The notes below the pieces were generated by a model. The model ran no database searches and was not told where the DNA came from. It saw nothing but the letters and a program-made list of their open reading frames with translations. This document shows, piece after piece, positions 15,860 through 24,051 of a stretch of 50,118 nucleotides of DNA (the stretch's first letter is position 1; each line of letters begins with the position of its first letter). A program made the position numbers and the translations under genes. Source of the stretch: JAWXTP01 sp044433415 (lineage in GTDB: Bacteria > Bacteroidota > Bacteroidia > Bacteroidales > Rikenellaceae); the NCBI GenBank assembly GCA_044433415.1, contig JAWXTP010000006.1:1-50118 (forward strand). Reading direction: 5' to 3'.

Positions 15860-16894
15860 TTACAACACCCTTTTTGCTTCTATTATCCATTTCGACATTT
15901 TCTTTGCCCATAAGTCAAGGTCGTTAAGGGCAGATATATAATAAAATTCTTTACCTTCATTATTCATGAAAGCAGCTCTTGCATCTATATTAATTTCATA
16001 CAGGGTTTCTAGACAGTCAGCAGTAAAGGAAGGTGCTATCACTGCAATAACATCAGCTCCCTCACTAGGAAGTTTCTCTACCCTCTCTTTTAGTGAAGGT
16101 GTAAGCCACTCATTATGTCCCATACGAGATTGGAATACAACTTCATAATCTCCATCTATAGCACCTATATTCTCAGCTACTATTTTTGCTGTCACTGAAC
16201 ACTGATACTTATAACACTCTCTACAGCTAGCAGTCCTGTGGTCTGAGCAATCTTTCTGCACATCGCATATTCTAGCATTAACCTCACCACAGGGCAGGTA
16301 GCGCAGGGGCACACTATGAAAAGAAAATAACATTTTATCAACCTCTACACCATTCAACCCTTCACGTATAGAACGTTCCAAAGAAGATGTATAAGCAGGC
16401 TGGTCATAGTAGGGTGCTACAAATATAGGTGAAATATTGGTGTTCTTTACACAACGTTTTACCTCCTCGACTATTGTTAAGTAAGTAGACTTTTCGTATT
16501 GAGGAAACATAGGTACCACTAATAATTTTTCTACACCTTTATCTGAAAGCTCCTTAACCTTTGCCTTTATTGAGTTTTTCCCATAACGCATAGCATACGA
16601 AACCTTAACGCTACAGAGCTTTTCCATTAACTTGGTTTCTAACTTAGAAGCTAGGTTTTCTGTGTTTGCTATTATAGGCGATTTGCCAGTTTTCCATATT
16701 TGTTTATAAAGCTCCAACGAGAATTTAGCACGTGTAGGAACAATAATAAAGTTAACAAGTATAAAACGCACTAACCATGACATCTGCATCACATATTTAT
16801 CCATCAAGAACTCACGAAGAAAGACAGAGATACCTTTCTTATCGCAAGTTTCTGGCGAGCCTAAATTTATTAGCAGACAGTGAAATTTATTCAT
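15860..16894 (-). CDS. hemH: Ferrochelatase
   Basis: The 344-residue enzyme inserts Fe2+ into protoporphyrin IX, the last step of the protoporphyrin-dependent heme pathway. N-terminal LLINLGSPETCDKKGISVFLREFL is the family start. MLFSFHSVPLRYL near residues 180-192 contains the catalytic histidine, and SFTADCLETLYEI near residue 290 contains the conserved acidic residues. Between these, CDVQKDCSDHRTASCRECY and a following YQCS give six closely spaced cysteines. This internal Cys cluster may hold a 2Fe-2S centre, as in some bacterial ferrochelatases. The gene follows hemG with only 2 bp between coding regions, which implies translational coupling. Confidence 0.96.
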   Translation of the reverse strand: MNKFHCLLINLGSPETCDKKGISVFLREFLMDKYVMQMSWLVRFILVNFIIVPTRAKFSLELYKQIWKTGKSPIIANTENLASKLETKLMEKLCSVKVSYAMRYGKNSIKAKVKELSDKGVEKLLVVPMFPQYEKSTYLTIVEEVKRCVKNTNISPIFVAPYYDQPAYTSSLERSIREGLNGVEVDKMLFSFHSVPLRYLPCGEVNARICDVQKDCSDHRTASCRECYKYQCSVTAKIVAENIGAIDGDYEVVFQSRMGHNEWLTPSLKERVEKLPSEGADVIAVIAPSFTADCLETLYEINIDARAAFMNNEGKEFYYISALNDLDLWAKKMSKWIIEAKRVL

Positions 16895-16896
16895 AT

Positions 16897-18264
16897 TTAT
16901 ACATTTATTGCGTTACTTATTCTCTTACCTTGTTTTATTCTATCAGATAAACCTATACCTTCTTTTAAGTTACCACCTATAATAAGCCCTTCAAATTTAG
17001 CTTCTATCTCATCTACAGCTTTAAGTCTTTCTTCTGTAGAAGCATAATATTGAGGTATAGCATGGTTATGTTTAAAAATCTCTAACAAGTCAGGTTTTTG
17101 TTTTATCCCCATAGTAGAGTCTAACTCAGCAAGCACTAGTTTTTCTATTTCCTCATCACTTAACGCTAGCAAATCACCTTTCTTCACTCCACCTAGAAAA
17201 ACTGATAGCAGTGCTCCACCCTTAGGTGCACGTCCATCAAAACAAGCCGAAGGGTAAAGTACCCCTAAGATTCTGCGTTCTTCTTTTGAAGGTATCAATC
17301 CCCCGAAAGCCTTTAACTCATAAGGGAAGGACTTATAACCTACAGCCACCTCTGCAACCTTAGCATATTCTAAAGATGTGATAGGTTTTAACAATTCTTT
17401 CTCCACCTGAGGTAACATATCCTCTAGAGCGTAAGCTCCCACAGTTGTTACTACCTTATCAGCGATTAAGTTTTGCTGCTGTCCATCAATTAAGAAAGAT
17501 ACATTAAACTCTTTGTTTTCTAATTGCTCTATTACACAATTTTGAGCATTACAAAAAGCATCTGCTTTATCTTCTATAGTGTTTATTATAGCTTTTGTCA
17601 AAGATTCCAAACCTCCTTGTGCAGAGAACACATTTTTTGTTACTCCCTGCGCACGTTGTTCTTTTGCTATACTAGCTCTTTTTACTGTTCCAACAATAAA
17701 CGAGCCATAATTTTTTTCAAGGTTGTATAGTTTAGGCATAGCAAAGCGTGCCACTAGTCTATAAGGGTCGCCCGCATATATACCCGAGATGAAAGGGTCT
17801 ACAGCATAATCCACTATGGTTTTCCCTAAACGACGTGAAGCAAAATCTCCAAGGCTTTCATTTTTGTCTGTGCCACGTGAGCGAATAGGTTCTAGAAGTA
17901 CCCTAAATTTATCTTTCAGTGAAAATAGAGGTGTTGTAGCTCCGCCTATCAATGAAGAAGGTAGGTTTATAAACTTACCCTTATATAATATTTGTCTATT
18001 TTTAGAATCATCTTTCGCCACTTCACAATCTAATGACAACATATTGAAAAGTTCTACAACCTCTACAGCATTTATAACACCTGTATTGGGTCCCGACTCA
18101 TATACAAATCCATCTTTTGAGAATGAGCGTATTTGTCCACCGAGACGATTACTTTTCTCTACAATTGCAACTTTCTTTCCCCCTTTAACAAGGTGTAATG
18201 CTGCTGATAGAGAAGTTATACCTCCACCTATCAATATCACGTCATATTTATTTTCTAACATCAC
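16897..18264 (-). CDS. hemG: Protoporphyrinogen oxidase (FAD-dependent, HemY type)
   Basis: A 455-residue flavoprotein that oxidises protoporphyrinogen IX to protoporphyrin IX. The N-terminal dinucleotide fold reads ILIGGGITSLSAALHLV, followed by VAIVEKSNRLGGQIRSF, the amine-oxidase/PPO pattern. FISGIYAGDPYRLVARFAMP near residue 165 and FAGLIPSKEE-like FGGLIPSKEERRILGV near residue 320 match the HemY branch. The C-terminal FAD-contacting segment GLIIGGNLKEGIGLSDRI lies near residue 430. Both symbols hemG and hemY are used for this oxygen-type enzyme. The gene lies between hemN and hemH in one operon, giving three consecutive late heme steps. An in-frame start one codon downstream (MLENKYDV) is equally possible. 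Confidence 0.95.
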   Translation of the reverse strand: MMLENKYDVILIGGGITSLSAALHLVKGGKKVAIVEKSNRLGGQIRSFSKDGFVYESGPNTGVINAVEVVELFNMLSLDCEVAKDDSKNRQILYKGKFINLPSSLIGGATTPLFSLKDKFRVLLEPIRSRGTDKNESLGDFASRRLGKTIVDYAVDPFISGIYAGDPYRLVARFAMPKLYNLEKNYGSFIVGTVKRASIAKEQRAQGVTKNVFSAQGGLESLTKAIINTIEDKADAFCNAQNCVIEQLENKEFNVSFLIDGQQQNLIADKVVTTVGAYALEDMLPQVEKELLKPITSLEYAKVAEVAVGYKSFPYELKAFGGLIPSKEERRILGVLYPSACFDGRAPKGGALLSVFLGGVKKGDLLALSDEEIEKLVLAELDSTMGIKQKPDLLEIFKHNHAIPQYYASTEERLKAVDEIEAKFEGLIIGGNLKEGIGLSDRIKQGKRISNAINV

Positions 18265-18296
18265 TATAATTTTCTTTTAATAGACAAAACTTCCTC

Positions 18297-19661
18297 CTAA
18301 ATAGGCTTAGAGTAGGAATTTACCCCTTTACACAAAGTATCAAAAACACTTGCTACGTTCCTGACAAAGATTTTCCCTTCATGAGTCATTTCAAATCCTG
18401 TATCGCTCACTGCTACGATTCCGTCATTTTCTAATTCCCTTAAAACACTATCATCATAACCCACAACGATTTTTACCTCATCGACTTCTATATTTAATAT
18501 AGAAGAGAGAACGTCCCATTCAACTTTATTATTACACATAAGCATATCTATAAGTTGTTTTGTGACCTTATCTTTAGTTGTCAGTCCATAACCTTTAACT
18601 GTCGTAAACTCACCTTCAAATATCTTATCTATATATTCTTTTAGCTCCTTACTATTCTGACTGTAACATCCCGACAATTGACTTATAGAAGAAACCCCTA
18701 TTCCGTATACCTCTCCAGTAGTACGACGAGTACAATAGCCTTGAAAATTACGGTGTAGTTCTCCATTTCCATAAGCGACGATAAGTTCATCCTCAGGTTT
18801 TACAAAATGATCCATACCCACAGGCAAGTATCCCCCTTCTAATAATAGAGCCTTAGCTGTATCAAACAATTCTTTTTTAGTCTCCGTATCTGGAAGCCCT
18901 GCGGCTTCTAATTTAAGCATATTTTTGTTAACCCATGGCACATGAGCATACGAGAAAGTCACTATACGATTTGGAGAAAGAGCTATAGCCTTTTTAATAG
19001 ACTCTGCAAATTTTTCTGAGCTTTGTAGTGGCAATCCATATATGAAATCCATATTTATAGAAATCCCTGCACCTTTAAGCACATCAAACACATCTTTCAT
19101 ATCCTCTAGCGAAGGTCGTCTATGCACACATTTAAGAACATCTTCATTAAAATCCTGCACACCTATACTAACACGAGTAAAACCTGCTGTTATTAGCCCT
19201 TTCCAATATTCTAGATCTAAATACCCAGGGTGACACTCTATAGCAATCTCAGGGTGTTCTATAGTTTCAAAAGAAGATAGAATTTTATCATTAATTTCTT
19301 TGAGTGTTTCTGTAGGAAGAATAGTAGGCGTTCCACCTCCGTAATGTATCTGAGAAACTTTGCGCGTTTTATCTAGTCGCGTTATGACCATATCTAACTC
19401 CTGTTTTACTGCTGACACATATTTTGCTACCACTTCTTTTGCTAATATAGGCTGTGAGTTACAACCGCAATAATAACAAAGGTGACGACAAAATGGAATA
19501 TGTATATAAAAAGAGATATTTTTTGAGCTTTCATCATTAGAATCTTCTATTGCGCAAACATAATCCTCAGCCGTAAACTCTCCACTAAAAAAATTAGCAG
19601 GTGGATAACTAGTGTATCGCGGAACAGGTACATTATATTTTTCTATTATCTCAGTTTTCAT
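18297..19661 (-). CDS. hemN: Oxygen-independent coproporphyrinogen III oxidase (radical SAM)
   Basis: The 454-residue enzyme decarboxylates coproporphyrinogen III to protoporphyrinogen IX without oxygen. The radical-SAM cluster is HIPFCRHLCYYCGCN, with C58, C62 and C65 for the 4Fe-4S and the HemN-specific C67. N-terminal YNVPVPRYTSYPPANFF is the HemN-proper signature, which distinguishes it from HemW. HYGGGTPTILP near residue 105 binds SAM. The C-terminal HemN domain is present (YGIGVSSISQ near 310). It is the first gene of the hemN-hemG-hemH operon, 32 bp from hemG. The upstream region has a TTTTGCGAT inverted repeat around a TATATTTA promoter element (19,722-19,756), a candidate operator. 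Confidence 0.97.
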   Translation of the reverse strand: MKTEIIEKYNVPVPRYTSYPPANFFSGEFTAEDYVCAIEDSNDESSKNISFYIHIPFCRHLCYYCGCNSQPILAKEVVAKYVSAVKQELDMVITRLDKTRKVSQIHYGGGTPTILPTETLKEINDKILSSFETIEHPEIAIECHPGYLDLEYWKGLITAGFTRVSIGVQDFNEDVLKCVHRRPSLEDMKDVFDVLKGAGISINMDFIYGLPLQSSEKFAESIKKAIALSPNRIVTFSYAHVPWVNKNMLKLEAAGLPDTETKKELFDTAKALLLEGGYLPVGMDHFVKPEDELIVAYGNGELHRNFQGYCTRRTTGEVYGIGVSSISQLSGCYSQNSKELKEYIDKIFEGEFTTVKGYGLTTKDKVTKQLIDMLMCNNKVEWDVLSSILNIEVDEVKIVVGYDDSVLRELENDGIVAVSDTGFEMTHEGKIFVRNVASVFDTLCKGVNSYSKPI

Positions 19662-19721
19662 TTTTTACAATATTTGTTTAATTTGAGAGGCTACTTAAAC
19701 ATTAAAAAAGAGACTCCCCAT

Positions 19722-19756
19722 TTTTGCGATGTAAATATAATAATTATATCGCAAAA
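19722..19756 (-). promoter_or_regulatory. Promoter with inverted-repeat candidate operator for the heme operon
   Basis: TTTTGCGAT (19,722-19,730) and its exact complement ATCGCAAAA (19,748-19,756) flank a TATATTTA sequence on the minus strand, a 7-of-8 match to TAnnTTTG. A repressor bound to the two arms would cover the promoter. Confidence 0.5.
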
Positions 19757-20124
19757 TCAACCCAAAAATATTGTAAATATCAAAATTATCCTCATTTATT
19801 ATGATGCCAATAATATTTTATTTTTTTCACAACTTCTAAAAAATCAATAACATATTAACTAACATAACTCAATGTACAATTAACTATTGTAATATATTGT
19901 ATTTTTACCAAACATCATCTTTCAACGAATCATCGACACTTATACAAATCTAAAGTAACAAAGGTTTACTTTTTTAGGCAAAATTGTTAAAAACTATAAG
20001 TTTGAGTTATATATTTTACACACTTTACACCTCTTAATCTCAGACTCAGAAAGTTAAGTAAACCACCCTAAAAAAATGCTAAAAAAACGCAAGAAAACTG
20101 CTAAAATCATGCAGTATTTTTAGC

Positions 20125-20144
20125 TTGCTATATCGATATAGCAA
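20125..20144. promoter_or_regulatory. 20-bp perfect palindrome
   Basis: TTGCTATATCGATATAGCAA is its own reverse complement. It stands in the 930-bp gene-free stretch, about 37 bp before the promoter of the candidate small RNA, and could be an operator. Confidence 0.45.
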
Positions 20145-20180
20145 CCCAAAAGGGGTATTTTGAATATTTTTCAAAAAAAA

Positions 20181-20212
20181 TTTGGAATTATAAATTATAG
20201 TTATTACCTTTA
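20181..20212 (+). promoter_or_regulatory. Bacteroidetes promoter of the candidate small RNA
   Basis: TTTG at 20,181-20,184 and TACCTTTA at 20,205-20,212 (7 of 8 to TAnnTTTG) are 20 bp apart, the normal spacing for the Bacteroidetes primary sigma factor. Confidence 0.55.
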
Positions 20213-20218
20213 CAAAAG

Positions 20219-20333
20219 TTTTGATAATGAAAGAGGCTAGAAACCCAACAATAGCCTTAAATCAATGAGGAAAATTAGGTGGCTAAATGGGATTAATTTA
20301 TTTAAAGGTAAATTAATCCCATTTACCTTTTTT
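20219..20333 (+). ncRNA. Candidate small RNA, about 115 nt
   Basis: Transcription from the promoter at 20,181-20,212 would start near 20,219 and end after the strong hairpin at 20,284-20,325, which is followed by CCTTTTTT. No start codon with a frame of useful length exists between them. A second small stem is AGGCTA-GAAACCCAACAA-TAGCCT (about 20,235-20,258). The next gene downstream on this strand is far away (the region faces the convergent ompA), so it is not a leader. I do not recognise a known RNA family. The rest of 19,760-20,480 is AT-rich with no gene. Confidence 0.5.
20284..20333 (+). terminator. Strong terminator of the candidate small RNA
   Basis: A perfect 17-bp stem (TAAATGGGATTAATTTA with its complement at 20,309-20,325) surrounds an 8-nt loop and is followed by a T run. 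Confidence 0.75.
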
Positions 20334-20483
20334 ATACCATCCTAAGAATCAATCACCTTAATTTTAACCCAAAACTAGCAACCTAAAATAATTCATTTAT
20401 TGAACAAAAAACACACAATTTATTATTAATAATTAATAAGTACTAGTTAATAATTAATGTTTCAGCAGACTGATATTACACAC

Positions 20484-20565
20484 AAAAAAAGACAGAAACA
20501 AGATTAACACACTCTCACTTAATACTTAAGTATGAATATATTAATCTTAATTCTGTCTTTTTTTT
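20484..20565 (-). terminator. Terminator downstream of the OmpA-family gene
   Basis: AAGACAGAA and AGATTAA pair with TTAATCT and TTCTGTCTT across a loop that contains the 12-bp palindrome ATACTTAAGTAT (20,522-20,533). A/T runs lie on both sides, so it can act in both directions. Confidence 0.6.
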
Positions 20566-20591
20566 ATTTTCACAAACTTCTTTACCTGTTG

Positions 20592-21836
20592 TTATTTTTC
20601 TACTTTAATAACAGCGAATCTATTTAGGTAAGATATGTCAAACTTATCAGCTACTGCTCCTCTACCCATAGGATTTAATTGAGAAGGGTTCACGCCATAA
20701 GTTTTTACCAGCACATCATATACTGCATTAGCACGTTCATTACTTAGTTTTTGATTATATGCTGGAGTACCAGTTTCAGAATCTGCATAACCATTAATAA
20801 CAAATTTTGTTGATGATTGTTCTTTCATTGCTTCTGCTACATATTTTAGGCGTGCAATATCTTGAACTGACATAGCAGCGCTATTAATATTAAAGAATAC
20901 TGCAACAGGAGTATTTTCGAATATTACTTTTCCTTTACCGCTAGAACCACCTTGTCCTTTTGCGCCACCTTGACCTTCTGTTCGTGCAGGTCTATCTGCT
21001 TTTTCAGATTTTGCTTTATTTAGAGCATCCTTTAGGTTTGATATTTCTGCGTTTGATGCAGCATTTTCGTACTCAAGATTATTTATCTTACCCTCTAGTA
21101 GACCTACTACAGAAGCTAGAGCTAAGTAGCTATTAGAGGTTTGCACGGTTTTAAATTTACGAGCATTTCTACCAAAGTAGTAAGTCAACCCTGCTGTTAT
21201 ATTAATAGGAGCAACTTTTGCTGATGAGCTAGACCCATAATATTTACCATTCACTAAACTAGCATTAATATCACACATAACGGATAGGGAGTTACATATT
21301 CTAAAGTCGTTTACTATACCTACTGTAGGTACAGCTTTAAAAATATTGTCATTAGCTGTAGTTTTACTACTTCCATGTATTCTACCAAGACCTGCGCCTA
21401 CATAGGGCATTAATTGATAAACACGATTTTCGTTATAACCCCATATTAGTGCAGAAAGGTTCAGCATAGCATCAGCGCTAAACACAGAGAAATTACCTGA
21501 GAGGGCTGTAGTACCTGTTTTCACGTTAGCACCTTTAGTATAATCATTACCTTTGAGTGTTGAATAAGAGTAGTTAGCTCTTAGGGATACAAATGGAGTA
21601 ATCCATTTACCCAATGACACCGAGAATGCAAAAGATGGGTCAAGGTCAAAATATTTATGTGATGCACTTCTTTGGATAGGAAGGCTCACACCAGCACCAC
21701 CAGACAGGTACCAATTAGACCAAAAATCTCCGACCACATACTCATCCTTATCTACTATAGTAACCACAGATAAGTCTTGTGCTTTCACCGCCCCTACGGA
21801 CAGTAGCAATACTGTTAAGAATAGAATTTTCCTCAT
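20592..21836 (-). CDS. OmpA-family outer-membrane protein
   Basis: A 414-residue protein with a signal peptide (MRKILFLTVLLLSVGAVKAQ). An N-terminal eight-stranded beta-barrel follows (about residues 30-225, with alternating segments such as YLSGGAGVSLPIQRS and VTFGL-like ITAGLTYYFGRNARKFK). A short coiled-coil lies near residues 245-275 (VGLLEGKINNLEYENAASN). A Gly-rich linker comes next, then a C-terminal OmpA peptidoglycan-binding domain (about 305-414) with FVINGYADSETGTPAYNQKLS and SNERANAVYDVLV. It tethers the outer membrane to the cell wall and is probably abundant. It stands alone between a terminator and a 10-bp-period repeat array (22,001-22,110) that may be regulatory. Confidence 0.93.
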   Translation of the reverse strand: MRKILFLTVLLLSVGAVKAQDLSVVTIVDKDEYVVGDFWSNWYLSGGAGVSLPIQRSASHKYFDLDPSFAFSVSLGKWITPFVSLRANYSYSTLKGNDYTKGANVKTGTTALSGNFSVFSADAMLNLSALIWGYNENRVYQLMPYVGAGLGRIHGSSKTTANDNIFKAVPTVGIVNDFRICNSLSVMCDINASLVNGKYYGSSSSAKVAPINITAGLTYYFGRNARKFKTVQTSNSYLALASVVGLLEGKINNLEYENAASNAEISNLKDALNKAKSEKADRPARTEGQGGAKGQGGSSGKGKVIFENTPVAVFFNINSAAMSVQDIARLKYVAEAMKEQSSTKFVINGYADSETGTPAYNQKLSNERANAVYDVLVKTYGVNPSQLNPMGRGAVADKFDISYLNRFAVIKVEK

Positions 21837-22000
21837 AACTTACTTTTTTTTTAAATTAACATTATATTATAATATCATCTCATAGGAAGTCTCCTAAAAA
21901 ACATAAAAGTGCTATTACAAAGAATATACCATTGTATTATTACAGTACAAAATCTCAAAAGAATAATAGAAAAATCAGCATAATGAAAAAATAGTCGCTA

Positions 22001-22110
22001 GGTCAAACTGGGTCAACAATATTACTAAAATCTTTCAAGAATTATTTTAACAATATTTAGTCGCTTGTCGCGACCCTGCTTGACCCTGTTCGACCCTGCT
22101 TGCCCCTGAC
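22001..22110. repeat. 10-bp-period GGTCA/TGACC array upstream of the OmpA-family gene
   Basis: GGTCAAACTG and GGTCAACAAT (22,001-22,020) are followed 60 bp later by CGACCCTGCT, TGACCCTGTT, CGACCCTGCT and TGCCCCTGAC (22,071-22,110). The second set is in inverted orientation to the first. The spacing equals one DNA turn. It is too short and irregular for a CRISPR array. Confidence 0.5.
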
Positions 22111-22126
22111 AACTATTTTCAAACAG

Positions 22127-22159
22127 AAACTCCATGCAGCTCGATGCTGCATGGAGTTT
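22127..22159. terminator. Perfect 14-bp hairpin, probable terminator of the sulfatase gene
   Basis: AAACTCCATGCAGC pairs with GCTGCATGGAGTTT around TCGAT. It lies about 180 bp past the minus-strand sulfatase stop, beyond the family-2 repeat. No clear T run follows, so termination is uncertain. Confidence 0.5.
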
Positions 22160-22177
22160 CAAAATTTAGCGTCCACG

Positions 22178-22307
22178 ATTGTCCGCTTTTTTCAAGAATG
22201 GCTTAGATTTTTTGCGTTTATCGGAAAATTAAGCGGAGCAGCCTCGACGGCTGTGAGCATTGATTTTTCGATAAAGGTGAAAAATGTAGGCCGTTATTGG
22301 GAAAAGC
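22178..22307 (+). repeat. Dispersed hairpin element family 2, copy 1
   Basis: About 130 bp that recur in inverted orientation at 44,423-44,715. Shared blocks include GTCCGCTTTTTTCAAGAATG, GGAGCAGCCTCGACGGCTG and AATGTAGGCCGTTATTGGG. The unit folds into a long imperfect hairpin with CAGCC/GGCTG at the tip. The arms TTTATCGGAAAAT/ATTTTTCGATAAA differ between copies but pair in each. Reading frames across it are not genes. Confidence 0.6.
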
Positions 22308-22336
22308 CTTCCCGAACTACCGAAACAAAACTCAAG

Positions 22337-23875
22337 TTACAAACGGGGTCTTGTGTATGGATCACCCTCGTAGGGAAAGTTCTTCCCATAGATGTGATTC
22401 CCTTTTAGAATCTGCAATTTACCATCCTTAACCCAGTCTTCACCTCTCACAGAAAGGTGCTCAACCATAAGTTGGCGCATTTCTGTTAACTTCTTAGCAT
22501 AACGTTTACTACCTGCAAGGTTATGTTCTTCGCCCTTATCTTTAGTCATATCAAAAAGCTGTTCTTCACCAGTTTTCACAAACCATATATATTTAATATC
22601 GCCATCAGTCAAAGCGCACCAATAATTCTCATTAAAGTAAGCTGTAGAATGCTCCAAATCTATATACTCACGCCAATCAGGAGTTTTCTCGTCATAAATT
22701 TTCAGTAAAGAGCTACCATCCATTTTCTCTGGTTGCTCAGCACCATTTATCGCCAAGAAAGTAGGTAGTACATCACGTAACTCAACAGGATATTCTATCT
22801 TATCACCTTGTTCGATATGAGTATCATAACCTTTTGGAAGTTTCACTATGAAAGGAATCTTTGTTGAACCCTCATAAGCATAAGTTTTACGCCATAGGCA
22901 GTGGTCACCCATCATATCACCATGGTCAGATACAAACATAATAAGAGCATTATCGTACATCCCCTTAGCTTTTAACTCATCTATTATCTCACCTACCTGT
23001 TCATCTATAAACATAATTGAAGCATAATAGTGTAGGCGCGAATTTTTGGCATAGTCATCCCCAAAGTTACCTATTGCAGCATCAGGATTTTTCTGAGGGT
23101 CAGTTTCATTCTTCCACTCCTCAGGAATCCAATCCCCCATATATGGTGCTGAAGGTTCTTCCTCAATATTTTTCATTTCCTCTAATATTCTCTTTGGTGG
23201 ATCATAAGGACTATGAGGACGAGCAAAAGACACCTTTAAATAAAGAGGTTTATCACTGTTATAATTTGCTATAGTTTTAACCGCTGTTTGTCCTGTCCAT
23301 ACTGTAGGATGCAAATCTTCTGACAGTTTATAATCCCCTGCTCTATGCTCATTCCAACCTATACCTGTAAGGTCGGGATCTTGACCCAAGGCTTCAACAG
23401 AAAACCATTTACGATAATCACTCTCAAAATCTTCTGTCATCTCACGACCACTCTCATCTAGGAGCAAAGACTGAAAACCACGTTGATTATACTGAGGATA
23501 CCAGTGCATCTTACCAATACCCATAGTTACATAACCTAGATCATTTAACATACGAGGTGTTTCATACTCATATCTTTCAGCCTCATTACCATAACCCAAC
23601 ATACCATGAGCCCAAGGCGACATCCCTGTCAATAAACCTGCACGTGCAGGAGTACTACTAGGTACAGATGAATAGCCATTAACAAAAAGGTTACCTTCAC
23701 GAGCCAATTCATCAAGGTTAGGTGTTAAAAGTGCCGAATTACCTGCACAGCCTAAAGCATCACCACGTTGTTGATCTGTCATTATAAATATCAGATGAGG
23801 TTTATTAGCCTCCTGACCGTAAGCTGTAGCCGATGCTGCAACAAAACTAAAAAACACTAAATGTGACTTTGTCAT
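22337..23875 (-). CDS. Family S1 sulfatase (Ser-type), periplasmic
   Basis: The 512-residue enzyme starts with a signal peptide (MTKSHLVFFSFVAASATAYG). It removes sulfate esters from glycans. Metal-site residues are seen in IFIMTDQQRGDALG (D34, Q35) and FVSDHGDMMGDH (D317, H318). The formylglycine motif is SSTPARAGLLTG. Serine 74 would be oxidised, so maturation needs a radical-SAM anaerobic maturase, which is not in the window. FARPHSPYDPP (H221) adds another active-site element. Neighbours encode GH18 and GH20 enzymes acting on N-acetylhexosamine glycans, so a sulfated GlcNAc or GalNAc substrate is likely by inference. A long-loop hairpin (23,929-24,017) separates it from the GH18 gene, so it may be transcribed separately. 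Confidence 0.93.
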   Translation of the reverse strand: MTKSHLVFFSFVAASATAYGQEANKPHLIFIMTDQQRGDALGCAGNSALLTPNLDELAREGNLFVNGYSSVPSSTPARAGLLTGMSPWAHGMLGYGNEAERYEYETPRMLNDLGYVTMGIGKMHWYPQYNQRGFQSLLLDESGREMTEDFESDYRKWFSVEALGQDPDLTGIGWNEHRAGDYKLSEDLHPTVWTGQTAVKTIANYNSDKPLYLKVSFARPHSPYDPPKRILEEMKNIEEEPSAPYMGDWIPEEWKNETDPQKNPDAAIGNFGDDYAKNSRLHYYASIMFIDEQVGEIIDELKAKGMYDNALIMFVSDHGDMMGDHCLWRKTYAYEGSTKIPFIVKLPKGYDTHIEQGDKIEYPVELRDVLPTFLAINGAEQPEKMDGSSLLKIYDEKTPDWREYIDLEHSTAYFNENYWCALTDGDIKYIWFVKTGEEQLFDMTKDKGEEHNLAGSKRYAKKLTEMRQLMVEHLSVRGEDWVKDGKLQILKGNHIYGKNFPYEGDPYTRPRL

Positions 23876-23928
23876 ATTATTTAATTATTAAAATAAATAC
23901 CTTTAAAATTCCTCTAAGATACAAAAAA

Positions 23929-24017
23929 TAATCAGTTGGCTCAGAAAAACTAACCAACAAAAATACTAAATACTTATTAACCCCTAAAATTCAATATATT
24001 AATGAGCCAACTGATTA
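23929..24017 (-). terminator. Long-loop hairpin between the GH18 and sulfatase genes
   Basis: TAATCAGTTGGCTCA (23,929-23,943) pairs perfectly with TGAGCCAACTGATTA (24,003-24,017), a 15-bp stem with a 59-nt loop. On the minus strand it is followed by a TTTTTTG run, so it can end transcription after the GH18 gene. Confidence 0.55.
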
Positions 24018-24051
24018 AAGATATTTTATAACTAACCTCTAAATTTAAATG

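Noticed and set aside
22071..22110. CRISPR-like repeats
   Set aside because: The 10-bp units have no spacers and no cas gene is present. The period fits phased binding sites instead.
22100..22408. A 102-codon plus-strand frame
   Set aside because: It covers the hairpin at 22,127 and the family-2 repeat and overlaps the sulfatase end on the other strand. The frame is not kept in the second repeat copy.
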